NCBI RefSeq assembly: GCF_001618175.1
Contig: NZ_LPXN01000171.1
Coordinates: 1 to 59,999 of the forward strand
Origin: Oceanibaculum pacificum
Lineage (GTDB): Bacteria > Pseudomonadota > Alphaproteobacteria > Oceanibaculales > Oceanibaculaceae
DNA: 59,999 nucleotides
Reading direction: 5' to 3'
Positions 1-9,790 of the stretch are shown piece by piece. How positions within the stretch are numbered: position 1 is the first letter of the stretch; every line of letters starts with the position of its first letter. Made by a program: the position numbers and the translations under genes. The notes under the pieces were generated by a model. It worked only from the letters and a program-made list of their open reading frames with translations. It was not told the DNA's origin and ran no database searches.

Positions 1-1
1 C

Positions 2-1291
2 GGAGCTGGGTGAGGGGAGACCCTCCCCCTCCCCGCCGCCCCATTCCCGCGCCTGGGCCAGGCACGCCGCCCGGTCGGGGGCGAAATCGGCGGCGACCCA
101 CCAGGCTTCCAGGCGTTTCAGCAAGCGTCCCATGGCCGGGCCGGGTGCGACCCCCAGCGCCAGCAGGTCGGCCCCGGTAACCGGCAGGCTGGGCCGCCGC
201 CAATGGTCGGCGGCGGCCAGATGCACCCGGTAGCCGGCGGAAACCCAGTCCGGCAGGGAATTGCCCTGGTCGGCCAGGCGTTGCGCCCAGTCGAGCAGCA
301 CCAAATCGCGAAAAATCTCCTTCCCCACCGCATAGAGCGCGCGCCGGCGCGCCGGCGCATCGGCTGCCGGGTCGATGATCACGGCCGGGGCCAGCATGGC
401 GGCCAGCCGGTCGCGCGCCGCGTTCGACAGCCGCAGCCGCCAGGCCACGGCCGCCCCGGCCGGCGCATCCGGCAGTAGCGCCACCAGGCGGCGCAACGGA
501 TCGGGGTCGGCCTCTTCGCGATGGCCGGTCAGCCGCACCAGCGCGGCCAGCCGGGGCAAATTGCGCGCTTCCGGCAGGATCGGCGTCAGCACGCCCTGTT
601 CGCGCATCAGATGCAGCGTCGGCGCGGGGTCCTCTGCGGCCAGCAGGTTCATGATCTCGGCGCAGACGCGCTCGCCCGCCAGGCCGGGCAGCAGCGACGC
701 CAGTCGCGCGCAAGCGGCCAGCCCGTCGGCATCGGGCATGCCCCGGCCATGCTGCACATGGAAGCGGAAGAAACGCAGGATGCGCAGCACATCCTCGCGA
801 ATGCGCTGCTCGGCATCGCCGATGAAGCGCACCCGCCGCGCCTCCAGGTCGGGCAGCCCGCCGACCGGATCGTACAGCGCGCCGTCCATATCCAGGAACA
901 GCGCGTTCATGGTGAAATCGCGGCGTTTGGCATCCTCCGCCCAATCGTCGGTAAAGGCGACCGTCGCGCGCCGCCCGTCGGTCTCGACATCGCGCCGGAG
1001 CGTGGTGATCTCGATGTGCCGCCCCGCCTTCAGCGCGGTCACCGTGCCATGCTCGATGCCGGTGGGGATGGCGCGGATGCCGGCTTTCTCCAGCGCGGCG
1101 ACGATACGATCGGGCGCTGCGTCGGTGGCGGCGTCTATATCGCCCACCGGCTTGCCCAGCAGCGAATCGCGCACGCAACCGCCGACGAAGCGGATGGTCG
1201 CCCCCTCGGCCTGCACGGCGTCCAGGATGGCGACCGTCGCCGCGTCCAGCATCCAGGGGAAGGGCGCGTCCAGGCGGCGGATCGGCTGCAT
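2..1291 (-). CDS. cca: CCA tRNA nucleotidyltransferase (3' end beyond window)
   Basis: The reading frame is open from the ATG at 1291 leftward to the window edge, about 430 codons with no stop, so the gene is cut or nearly complete. The product starts MQPIRRLDAPFPWMLDAAT. It carries the class II nucleotidyltransferase signature: a nucleotide-binding GGCVRDSLLGKPVGDIDAAT stretch near residue 38, then an RRDFTMNAL motif and an RILRFFRF segment. Family members add or repair the 3' CCA end of tRNA; poly(A) polymerases of the same fold are the main alternative. It is last in a leftward cluster, starting four bases after the DUF6111 gene stops, so co-transcription is likely. The usual alphaproteobacterial length is about 400-430 residues, so little is missing. 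Confidence 0.85.
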   Translation of the reverse strand, partial: MQPIRRLDAPFPWMLDAATVAILDAVQAEGATIRFVGGCVRDSLLGKPVGDIDAATDAAPDRIVAALEKAGIRAIPTGIEHGTVTALKAGRHIEITTLRRDVETDGRRATVAFTDDWAEDAKRRDFTMNALFLDMDGALYDPVGGLPDLEARRVRFIGDAEQRIREDVLRILRFFRFHVQHGRGMPDADGLAACARLASLLPGLAGERVCAEIMNLLAAEDPAPTLHLMREQGVLTPILPEARNLPRLAALVRLTGHREEADPDPLRRLVALLPDAPAGAAVAWRLRLSNAARDRLAAMLAPAVIIDPAADAPARRRALYAVGKEIFRDLVLLDWAQRLADQGNSLPDWVSAGYRVHLAAADHWRRPSLPVTGADLLALGVAPGPAMGRLLKRLEAWWVAADFAPDRAACLAQAREWGGGEGEGLPSPSS

Positions 1292-1295
1292 CGGA

Positions 1296-1586
1296 TCAGG
1301 GTTTGTGGTCGGAATGGCCGGGCACGACCCGCCCGTCGATCACATGCGGCGGCACATACCGGTCGCCCGGCGCGCCATTCTCCTCGAAGAACAGCATGCT
1401 GGCCCCAAGCGCCAGAACGGCAAGGCCGACGCCGATGCCGGCCAGGAACACCCAGGGCGCTTCGCCCAGCGTCGGCGGGGTGGCGCCGGCGGCGACGGCG
1501 CGGCGGCGGGCAAGCTGGAACCAGAGGAGGTACAGCAGGGTCGGCGCCAGGATCGGCAGCGCCACGAGCAGGGCCACGCGCAGCAT
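1296..1586 (-). CDS. DUF6111-type small membrane protein
   Basis: This 96-residue protein has two hydrophobic spans, about residues 3-24 and 47-67, separated by a short basic loop (ARRRAV). It ends in a hydrophilic tail that includes ENGAPGDRYVPPHVIDG. The tail and size match the DUF6111 family of alphaproteobacteria, which has no known function. It lies between the CoA pyrophosphatase and CCA transferase genes with gaps of six and four bases, so it is almost certainly part of that operon. The family name is from memory of the conserved tail; the two membrane spans are read directly. Confidence 0.7.
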   Translation of the reverse strand: MLRVALLVALPILAPTLLYLLWFQLARRRAVAAGATPPTLGEAPWVFLAGIGVGLAVLALGASMLFFEENGAPGDRYVPPHVIDGRVVPGHSDHKP

Positions 1587-1592
1587 ACGGCC

Positions 1593-2246
1593 CTACAGCC
1601 GGTCGCGGCGGAGAATGCTGGAGAGGTTCACCAGCATCGCGGCCGTCGCTCCCCAGATATAATAATCCCGATACGGCAGCACGTAGAAGGAGCGCTTCAC
1701 CCCGTCCTTCTCCCGGCTATGCACCTCATGATTGACCGGATCGACCACGAAGGACAGCGGCACCTCGAAAATTTCCGCCACCTCGAACGGGTCGGGCCGG
1801 GTATCGAAGGGCGGCGTCAGCAGGCCGATCACCGGCGTCACGGAAAAGCCGGTGCGGGTGCGGTAGGCGTCCATGCGGCCCAGCACCTCGACATAGGAGC
1901 GGTCGATGCCGGTTTCCTCCTCGGTCTCGCGCAGCGCGCAGGAGACGGGATCGGTGTCGCATTCCTCCATCCGGCCGCCGGGAAAGCTGATCTGGCCGGG
2001 ATGATGCTGCAGATGATCGGTGCGCTTGGTCAGCAGCACCGACATACCCTCGGCGCGGTCCACCAGCGGCACCAGCACGGCGGCCGGGCGGCCCGGCGGC
2101 GGCATCTCCAGCCCCGGGCTCATATCGCCGTCGCCCATCATCAGGCCGGTATGGTCGATGCCGCCCCGAAAGATCGACTTCAGGGCCGGGCGATCGAAGC
2201 TCAGCCCTCCAGCGACCCCAGCAGAAAGAATTGCCGCTTGCTCCAT
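1593..2246 (-). CDS. NUDIX hydrolase, CoA pyrophosphatase type
   Basis: The 217-residue protein contains a full Nudix box, GGRMEECDTDPVSCALRETE followed by EETGI, whose glutamates bind the metal. Just before it is the CoA-diphosphatase signature LLTKRTDHLQHHPGQISFPG. Relatives (NudL/YeaB type) split CoA and its oxidised or acylated forms into 4'-phosphopantetheine and 3',5'-ADP. The ATG at 2246 overlaps the end of the DUF1285 gene by 46 bases and has no clear ribosome binding site. A later start, for example the MMGDGDMS methionines near residue 36, is possible. It belongs to the DUF1285-NUDIX-DUF6111-cca cluster, which suggests constitutive housekeeping expression. Confidence 0.85.
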   Translation of the reverse strand: MEQAAILSAGVAGGLSFDRPALKSIFRGGIDHTGLMMGDGDMSPGLEMPPPGRPAAVLVPLVDRAEGMSVLLTKRTDHLQHHPGQISFPGGRMEECDTDPVSCALRETEEETGIDRSYVEVLGRMDAYRTRTGFSVTPVIGLLTPPFDTRPDPFEVAEIFEVPLSFVVDPVNHEVHSREKDGVKRSFYVLPYRDYYIWGATAAMLVNLSSILRRDRL

Positions 2247-2833
2247 ATGCCTAGGGACGGTTTGCCATCCCTCTCCCGTTCAACGCCCATTTCGACAAGC
2301 TGGTAGAATACCGGCCGCAAGATCAGTGCTTCCAGCCTGTCCCTCACCACTATATAGGGGCTCGGCTCGCCGGTCGCCGGATTCGTTTCGACGCGGATCG
2401 GATGGTCCGGCCCGGCCTCGATCCATTCGTCCAGATTGGTGCGCAAACGCAGAATCTGGTCCTCGCCCGCGCCCTCCACAACAAGCTCGACGGCGGTGAA
2501 GGGGGCATCCTCCACCTCGATCCGGCCGCGCTCCACCGGCGTTACCAGCCAGTAGCTGCCGTCATCTTCTCGCCGCAATACAGTGGAGAATAATTTTACC
2601 AGTGGCTTACGACCGATAGGCGAGCCAAGATAGTACCAGGTGCCATCGCGGGCGATCCGAATGCCGAAATCTCCGCAACTCTCCTCCGGACCGTCGCCGC
2701 TTTGCGATAAGGCCGGTTTTTCTGCGGGGGAGACTGGGCGCGGGGCACCGAGACCCCTAAGTAAATTCGTAGGGCTATCGTCGAACCCGGCATCTGGTTG
2801 GATGCGTCGGGCAGGGCCGGATGGATCGATCAT
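2201..2833 (-). CDS. DUF1285 domain protein
   Basis: The ATG at 2833 gives 210 residues. From about residue 55 the protein matches the DUF1285 pattern: CGDFGIRIARDGTWYYLGSP, then IGRKPLVKLFSTVLRREDDG, and a closing LGIWSKRQFFLLG motif. The first 50 residues are low-complexity and probably disordered. DUF1285 proteins are small alpha/beta proteins of unknown function found in many proteobacteria, often beside a CoA-type NUDIX gene and a CCA transferase as here. It is the first gene of the leftward cluster and is divergent from the MoxR gene across 115 bases, so that gap should hold both promoters. Confidence 0.8.
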   Translation of the reverse strand: MIDPSGPARRIQPDAGFDDSPTNLLRGLGAPRPVSPAEKPALSQSGDGPEESCGDFGIRIARDGTWYYLGSPIGRKPLVKLFSTVLRREDDGSYWLVTPVERGRIEVEDAPFTAVELVVEGAGEDQILRLRTNLDEWIEAGPDHPIRVETNPATGEPSPYIVVRDRLEALILRPVFYQLVEMGVERERDGKPSLGIWSKRQFFLLGSLEG

Positions 2834-2948
2834 CTTCTCCTGTCCTCTCTGCCTGTCTGCGCGGTTGAGCGGAGGCGCCTGACTGAATGGCATATCCGCC
2901 GGCTGCAGCGTTACGGGCGATATTCTTAAGGATGAGGAGAATATTGGC

Positions 2949-3977
<1,029 letters not shown>

Positions 3978-3985
3978 GCGCCCGC

Positions 3986-4846
3986 ATGCGGCAACGCGCC
4001 GAACAGCTCGCCGCCACCCTGCCGCCGCTGCTGGTTGCGGCGGAACGCGTGGCCTCCACCGTGGCGCAGGGCGTCCACGGCCGGCGGCGCGTCGGCCAGG
4101 GCGACAGTTTCTGGCAGTTCCGGCACTACGCTTTCGGCGATTCGGCGCGCGGCATCGACTGGCGGCAATCGGCCAAGAGCGATCATGTCTATGTTCGCGA
4201 GACGGAGTGGGAGGCGGCGCAGAGCGTGTGGCTCTGGCGCGATGCCTCGGCCTCGATGCGCTACCGCTCCGACCGGTCCCTGCCAGAGAAGGCGGAACGG
4301 GCGGAGCTGGTGCTGCTGGCGCTGGCCAGCCTGCTGGCCGATAGCGGCGAGCAGGTGGCGCTGCTGGGCGGGTTGCGCGCGCCGGCGCGCGGCCGCGCCG
4401 TGCTTGATCGCCTGATCGACGAGCTGGGCCGCACAGCGCATGACGAAAGCCTGCCGCCGGACATTGCCTTGCCGCGCTTCGGCGCCACCGTGTGGATCGG
4501 CGATTTCCTGTCGCCCCTGCCGGAGATCGAGGCGGCGCTGGCCCGCTATACCGGGCGCGGCATCCGCGGCTACATGCTGCAGATCCTCGATCCGGCCGAA
4601 GCCAGCCTGCCCTTCAACGGCCGGGTGCGCTTCGATGGCATGGAAGGCGAGGCATCGACCCTGATCACCCGCGTCGACGCCGTGCGCGACGATTATCGCG
4701 GCCGCTTCCAGGCGCATCAGGACGGCTTGAAGGCGCTGGCCCAGCTCGCCGGCTGGCATTACAGCGCGCATGTCACCGACCAGGGGCCGGAAAAGGCGCT
4801 GATGGATCTGTATATCGGCCTGTCGCAGGCGGGAGACCGCCGATGA
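3986..4846 (+). CDS. DUF58 domain protein (VWA-like partner of MoxR)
   Basis: The protein has 286 residues. The DUF58 core is visible near residue 40 as FWQFRHYAFGDSARGIDWRQ, followed by KSDHVYVRETEWE. The downstream half resembles a von Willebrand A fold with a DASASM-type metal-site motif (WRDASASMRYRSD). DUF58 proteins are nearly always paired with MoxR ATPases and are thought to be their substrates or adaptors. Its stop overlaps the next start in an ATGA at 4843-4846, so translation is coupled. No membrane span was seen, which suggests a cytoplasmic protein. Confidence 0.88.
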   Translation: MRQRAEQLAATLPPLLVAAERVASTVAQGVHGRRRVGQGDSFWQFRHYAFGDSARGIDWRQSAKSDHVYVRETEWEAAQSVWLWRDASASMRYRSDRSLPEKAERAELVLLALASLLADSGEQVALLGGLRAPARGRAVLDRLIDELGRTAHDESLPPDIALPRFGATVWIGDFLSPLPEIEAALARYTGRGIRGYMLQILDPAEASLPFNGRVRFDGMEGEASTLITRVDAVRDDYRGRFQAHQDGLKALAQLAGWHYSAHVTDQGPEKALMDLYIGLSQAGDRR

Positions 4847-7572
4847 TGAGCCTCGGCCCCCTCGCCTTCGCCACCCCCTGGGTGCTGCTGGCGCTGGCCG
4901 TGCTGCCGGTGCTGATCTGGCTGCTGCGCGTGGTGCCGCCGGCGCCCAAGCGGCTGTCCTTTCCGGCGATCCGGCTGCTGTACGATCTGAAGCCGCGCGA
5001 CGAAACCTCGGCGACCACGCCCTGGTGGCTGATCTTGCTGCGCGTGCTGCTGGCGGCGCTGGTCATCCTGGCGCTGGCGCATCCGCTGCTGAACCCGCGC
5101 GCGCAGCTCGTCGGCGGCGGGCCGATGGTGCTGGTGATCGACGATGGCTGGGCCGCCGGCCATGATTGGCAGGCGCGCCAGGAAGCCGCCGACGAGCTGC
5201 TGGCCCAGGCCGACCGCACCAACCGCCCGGTCATCCTGCTGACCACCGCGCCCAACCGCGACGGCGCGCCCGGCACGCTCAACCGGCTGCGGGCGGAGGA
5301 GGCGCGCAGCCAGGTGCAGGCGCTGCTGCCGAAGCCCTGGCCGGCCGACCGGCAGGCCTTGGCCGACTGGTTGGAGAGTCAGACCCTGCCGTCCAGCGCG
5401 GAAAGCTTCTGGCTCAGCGACGGGCTGGACGGCCCCGGCGTCGCGGCGCTGGCGACCCGCCTGCAACGCCTCGGCGCGCTGACCGTGCTGGAGCCGGAGG
5501 GCGGCAGCCTGCCGCGCCTGGCCTTCCCGCCGGAAAGCGGCGTCGACGGGCTGACTGCCACGGTCGCCCGCGCGCCGGGCATCGGCCCGTCCAGCCTGTG
5601 GCTGCGCGCGGTCGCCGCCGACGGACGCATCCTGGCGCGCGAGCAGGTCGATTTCCCCGTCGGCGAGGTCGCCGCGCAAAAGCGTATCGTGCTGCCGACC
5701 GAGCTGCGCAACGAGATCGCCCGGCTGGAGATCGAAAATGATTCCACCGCCGGCAGCGTGGCGCTGATCGACGAGCGCTGGCGGCGACGGCCGGTCGGCC
5801 TGGTCTCCGAGACCAGCTTCCAGGCCTCCCAGCCGCTGCTGTCCGAGCTGCATTATCTGGACCAGGCGCTGAGCCCGTTCAGCGAGGTTCGGCGCGGCCG
5901 CATCGAGGCGCTGCTGGAGCGCGATCTGGCGGTCATCGTGCTGCCCGACAGCGGCGCGCTCGCCGGGCCGGAGCGCGAGGCCCTGCAACGCTGGGTGCGC
6001 AATGGCGGCGTGCTGCTGCGCTTCGCCGGGCCGATTCTCTCCTCCGCCGTGGAGGAAGGCGGCGAGCAGTCGCTGGTGCCCGTGCCGCTGCGCCAGGGCG
6101 GCCGGCTGCTGGGCGGCGCGCTGTCCTGGTCGCAGCCAGCCAGGCTGGCCCCCTTCTCCGCCGCCAGCCCGTTTCACGGTCTCGCCATTCCGGCGGATGT
6201 GACGGTGCAGCGCCAGGTGCTGGCGCAACCCTCGCTCGATCTGGGCGAGCGCACCTGGGCGGCGCTGGAGGATGGCACGCCGCTGGTGACGGCCGGGGCG
6301 GAGGGCGAGGGCCGGCTGGTGCTGGTGCACACCACCGCCAGCCCGGACTGGACCAATTTGCCGCTGTCCGGCCTGTTCGTGCAGATGCTCCAGCGCGTCG
6401 TGGCGCTCAGCCAGGGCGTGCAGGGCGCGCGCGGCGACCAGCCGCTGCCGCCGGTCGAGACGCTGGACGGCTTCGGCCGGCTGACCGCGCCGTCCGCCGC
6501 CACCCAGGCGTTGCCGCCGGGGCTGGAGGAGCCGCGCTTCGGCCCCGCCCTGCCGCCCGGCTTCTACGGCAGCGACCAATCGCGCGTGGCGGTGAACCTG
6601 GCCCCCGCCATCGCCGCGGTGACGCCAATGGTGCAACTGCCCTCCGGCATCGCGCGGCTGGGTTATGAGCGTGGGGAGGAGGTCGATCTTCGGCCGTTCC
6701 TGTTTACCGGCGCGATGATCCTGCTGCTGCTCGATCTGCTGGTGTCGCTGCTGCTGCGCGGGCTGCTGCCGATGCGCCGGGCCCGCGGTATGGCGGCCAT
6801 CCTGGCGCTGCTGGCCGGCGGAGGCCTCGCCCAGCCAGCGCAAGCGCAATCCGACGACCGTTTCGCGCTGGCCGCCAGCCTGAACACGGTGCTGGCCTAT
6901 GTGCGCACCGGCGATTCGACCGTGGACGAGGCCAGCCGCGAAGGGCTGACCGGCCTCAGCCGCGCGCTGGAGCGCCGCACCGCCGTGGAGCCGGGCGAGC
7001 CGATGGGCGTCGATATCGAAACCGACGAGCTGGCTTTCTTCCCGCTGCTTTATTGGCCGGTCGCGACCAGTCAGGGCGGCCTCAGCCCGGCGGCGATCGG
7101 CCGGGTGAATTCCTATCTGCGTACCGGCGGCACCATTGTGTTCGACACCCGCGACCAGGGCGAGGTCGGCTTCGGCGGCGGCGGCCCGGGCCTGCAGCGC
7201 CTGCAGCAGATAGCCCACGGCCTGGACATCCCGCAGCTGGAACCGGTGCCGCCCGAGCATGTGTTGACCAAGACCTTCTATCTGATGGACAGCTTCCCTG
7301 GCCGCTTCACCGGCGGGACGGTATGGGTCGAGCGGCCCGGCGGGCGCGGCAATGACGAGGTTTCCTCGGTCATCGTCGGCAGCCACGATTGGGCGGCGGC
7401 CTGGGCGGTGGATCAGGCCGGACGCTACCGCTACCCCGTGGTGCCTGGCGGCGAGGCACAGCGCGAATGGGCCTATCGCTTCGGCGTCAATCTGGTCATG
7501 TACGCGCTGACCGGCAACTACAAGGCCGACCAGGTGCATGTTCCCTCCATCCTCGAACGGCTGGGCCAATGA
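4843..7572 (+). CDS. BatA-like / DUF4159 membrane protein
   Basis: I place the start at the ATG overlapping the DUF58 stop, giving 909 residues; a second in-frame ATG follows at once. The N terminus has the BatA-type pair of membrane spans, about residues 7-28 and 60-82, followed by a VWA-like region (VLVIDDGWAAGHDW). A third span lies near residues 620-645. The C-terminal part, from about residue 675, matches DUF4159, including FFPLLYWPVATSQ and GGTIVFDTRDQG. Such proteins occur after MoxR-DUF58 and are linked by analogy to the Bacteroides aerotolerance (Bat) proteins. The precise role is unknown. Most of the chain should be periplasmic or cytoplasmic loops joined by few helices. Confidence 0.85.
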   Translation: MMSLGPLAFATPWVLLALAVLPVLIWLLRVVPPAPKRLSFPAIRLLYDLKPRDETSATTPWWLILLRVLLAALVILALAHPLLNPRAQLVGGGPMVLVIDDGWAAGHDWQARQEAADELLAQADRTNRPVILLTTAPNRDGAPGTLNRLRAEEARSQVQALLPKPWPADRQALADWLESQTLPSSAESFWLSDGLDGPGVAALATRLQRLGALTVLEPEGGSLPRLAFPPESGVDGLTATVARAPGIGPSSLWLRAVAADGRILAREQVDFPVGEVAAQKRIVLPTELRNEIARLEIENDSTAGSVALIDERWRRRPVGLVSETSFQASQPLLSELHYLDQALSPFSEVRRGRIEALLERDLAVIVLPDSGALAGPEREALQRWVRNGGVLLRFAGPILSSAVEEGGEQSLVPVPLRQGGRLLGGALSWSQPARLAPFSAASPFHGLAIPADVTVQRQVLAQPSLDLGERTWAALEDGTPLVTAGAEGEGRLVLVHTTASPDWTNLPLSGLFVQMLQRVVALSQGVQGARGDQPLPPVETLDGFGRLTAPSAATQALPPGLEEPRFGPALPPGFYGSDQSRVAVNLAPAIAAVTPMVQLPSGIARLGYERGEEVDLRPFLFTGAMILLLLDLLVSLLLRGLLPMRRARGMAAILALLAGGGLAQPAQAQSDDRFALAASLNTVLAYVRTGDSTVDEASREGLTGLSRALERRTAVEPGEPMGVDIETDELAFFPLLYWPVATSQGGLSPAAIGRVNSYLRTGGTIVFDTRDQGEVGFGGGGPGLQRLQQIAHGLDIPQLEPVPPEHVLTKTFYLMDSFPGRFTGGTVWVERPGGRGNDEVSSVIVGSHDWAAAWAVDQAGRYRYPVVPGGEAQREWAYRFGVNLVMYALTGNYKADQVHVPSILERLGQ

Positions 7573-7588
7573 GCGGGGGACAGTCCAG

Positions 7589-9667
7589 ATGATACCGTCG
7601 GGCCTCGATATCGCCTTCGCGCCGATGCTGCCCTGGTGGGGCATCGCGGCGCTGGGCGTTGCCAGCCTGCTGATCGTCGGCCTAGCGCTGTGGCGGCGCG
7701 CACGGGGCGCTTGGTGGCGCTTCGCGGCGCTGGGCATCCTGCTGCTGGCCCTGGCCAACCCCTCCGTCATCGCCGAACAGCGCGAGGCGCAGAAGGATAT
7801 AGCGCTGCTGGTGGTCGACCGCTCGCCCAGCCAGCGCATCGGCGAGCGCATGGGGGAAACCGACGCGGCGCTGGTGGAAATCCGCAACCGCCTGGCCCGC
7901 ATGCAAAATCTGGAAGTGCGCGAGGTCGAGACCGGCAGCACCGGCGGCGGCCTGTCGAGCGATCGCGAGGGCACCCAGCTCATGACCGCGGCCGAGCAGG
8001 CGCTGGCCAATATCCCGCGCCGCCGGCTGGCCGGGGTGATCGCGCTGACCGATGGCCAAGTGCATGACACGCAGGATGCCGGCGAGCTGCCGGGCGCGCC
8101 GGTGCACACCCTGCTGACCGGCCAGCGCGGGGAGGCCGACCGGCGGCTGGTCATCCACCAGTCGCCGACCTTCGGCATGGTCGGCAAGGAAGTCGCGATC
8201 CGTCTGTCGGTGGAGGATGAAAGCGTCGCCCAAGGCACGCCCGTCACCCTGACGCTGCGCCGCAATGGCGAGGCGGCGCAGACCGCCGAGGTGCCGGCGA
8301 ACGAGGAGGTCGAAGTCGCCGTCATGCTGGATCGCGGCGGCCAGAGCATCGTCGAGATCGACGCCGAGCAGGGCCCGCGCGAGCTGACGCTGATCAACAA
8401 CCGCGCGGTCTTGAGCATCAACGGCGTGCGCGACCGGCTGCGGGTGCTGCTGGTCTCCGGCGAGCCGCATGCCGGCGAGCGCACCTGGCGCAACCTGCTG
8501 AAGGCCGATCCCTCGGTCGATCTGGTGCATTTCACTATTCTGCGTCCGCCGGAAAAGCAGGACGGCACGCCGATCCGCGAGCTGTCGCTGATCAGCTTCC
8601 CGATCCGCGAGCTGTTCGAGGTGAAGATCGACGAGTTCGACCTGATCATCTTCGACCGTTATAAGCGGCGCGGCGTGCTGCCCCGGCTGTATCTCGGCAA
8701 TATCGCTGAATATGTCCGCCAGGGCGGCGCGCTGCTGATCGCCGCCGGGCCGGATTTCGCCTCCCCGATCAGCCTGTTCCAGACGCCGATCGGCGACGTG
8801 CTGCCGGCCGAGCCGACCGGCCAGACCACCGAGGAAGGATTCCGGCCGATAATCTCCGAGCTGGGCCGCCGTCATCCGGTGACCGCCGAACTGTCGGGCG
8901 CCGGCCGCCCCGGCGAACAGCCAGGTTGGGGCCGCTGGTTCCGGGTCATCGATACCGCCCCCCGCAGCGGCACGGTGGTGATGGAAGGCGGCGGCAGGCC
9001 GCTGGTCGTGCTGGACCGCGTCGGCGAGGGCCGGGTGGCGCAGATCAACAGCGACCATATGTGGCTCTGGGCGCGCGGCTTTGAGGGCGGCGGGCCGCAG
9101 GCCGAGCTGCTGCGCCGGATCGCCCATTGGCTGATGAAGGAGCCGGAGCTGGAGGAGAACGACCTGCGCGCCCATGTGCAGGGCGACCAGTTGATGATCG
9201 AGCGTCGCTCGCTGGAGCCTGCGGCGGAGACGGTAAGCGTTACTTTGCCCTCCGGCGAAACCGTGGAGGTAGCGCTGACCGAGGGCGGCCAGGGCCGCGC
9301 CACCGGCAGCCTGACGGTCGAGGAAGCCGGCCTGTATCGGCTGACGGATGGGGAGCGCACGCGGCTGGTCACCGTCGGCGCGGTCAATCCGCTGGAATAT
9401 GCCGATGTGCGCACCACGGCGACCCGCATGGGCCCCATCGCCGAGGCGACCGGCGGCGGCCTGGCCTGGATCGCCGAGGATGGAATGCCCGATATTCGCC
9501 GCGTCGCCCCCGATCGCCGGACATCCGGCCAGGATTGGATCGCGCTGCGCGAAAATGGCGATTATGTCGTCACCGGCGTGCTGAACCTGCCGCTGCTGCC
9601 GGCGCTGCTGACCCTGCTTCTGGCGCTGGGCGCCCTGCTCGCCGGCTGGCTGCGGGAATCGCGGTAG
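7589..9667 (+). CDS. Large membrane protein with glutamine-amidotransferase-like region, last gene of MoxR operon
   Basis: The ATG at 7589 is preceded by GGGGGA at 7575-7580, which fixes the start; an earlier in-frame start would overlap the DUF4159 gene. The 692-residue protein has membrane spans near residues 13-32 and 36-55 and a last one at 668-688 (LLPALLTLLLALGALLAGWL). Between them are a VWA-like segment and a DJ-1/glutamine-amidotransferase-like stretch (DEFDLIIFDRYKRRG and GGALLIAAGPDF). I see no catalytic cysteine, so enzymatic activity is doubtful. It is the usual fourth partner in alphaproteobacterial MoxR-DUF58-DUF4159 operons. The function is unknown; a membrane-stress or assembly complex is inferred. 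Confidence 0.78.
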   Translation: MIPSGLDIAFAPMLPWWGIAALGVASLLIVGLALWRRARGAWWRFAALGILLLALANPSVIAEQREAQKDIALLVVDRSPSQRIGERMGETDAALVEIRNRLARMQNLEVREVETGSTGGGLSSDREGTQLMTAAEQALANIPRRRLAGVIALTDGQVHDTQDAGELPGAPVHTLLTGQRGEADRRLVIHQSPTFGMVGKEVAIRLSVEDESVAQGTPVTLTLRRNGEAAQTAEVPANEEVEVAVMLDRGGQSIVEIDAEQGPRELTLINNRAVLSINGVRDRLRVLLVSGEPHAGERTWRNLLKADPSVDLVHFTILRPPEKQDGTPIRELSLISFPIRELFEVKIDEFDLIIFDRYKRRGVLPRLYLGNIAEYVRQGGALLIAAGPDFASPISLFQTPIGDVLPAEPTGQTTEEGFRPIISELGRRHPVTAELSGAGRPGEQPGWGRWFRVIDTAPRSGTVVMEGGGRPLVVLDRVGEGRVAQINSDHMWLWARGFEGGGPQAELLRRIAHWLMKEPELEENDLRAHVQGDQLMIERRSLEPAAETVSVTLPSGETVEVALTEGGQGRATGSLTVEEAGLYRLTDGERTRLVTVGAVNPLEYADVRTTATRMGPIAEATGGGLAWIAEDGMPDIRRVAPDRRTSGQDWIALRENGDYVVTGVLNLPLLPALLTLLLALGALLAGWLRESR

Positions 9668-9718
9668 AACCCGCTGGGTCAGGAGCCTGTCACCAAAGCA
9701 CTACCCGACCCCAGCCTT

Positions 9719-9751
9719 CCCTCGCCCCGGAAGGAGCGAGGGGGTTCTTTA
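9719..9751 (+). terminator. Probable intrinsic terminator of the MoxR operon
   Basis: CCCTCGC at 9719-9725 pairs with GCGAGGG at 9736-9742 around a ten-base loop and is followed by GGTTCTTTATT. It lies 52 bases after the last operon gene and before the convergent oxidoreductase gene that ends at 9791. The T tract is interrupted, so it may be only moderately efficient. Confidence 0.55.
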
Positions 9752-9790
9752 TTCCATCGTTATTGCCAGGGCGACGGGGAAACCCGCCGC

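Noticed and set aside
4759..8649. Very long open frame (about 1296 codons) on the minus strand
   Set aside because: It is antisense to the clear DUF58, DUF4159 and following genes, has no domain, and is Gln/Arg/Ala-rich low complexity, a typical GC-rich shadow frame.
9668..9790. Possible repeat or mobile fragment
   Set aside because: Only one copy is visible in the window, and the stem followed by T-rich sequence is explained as a terminator.
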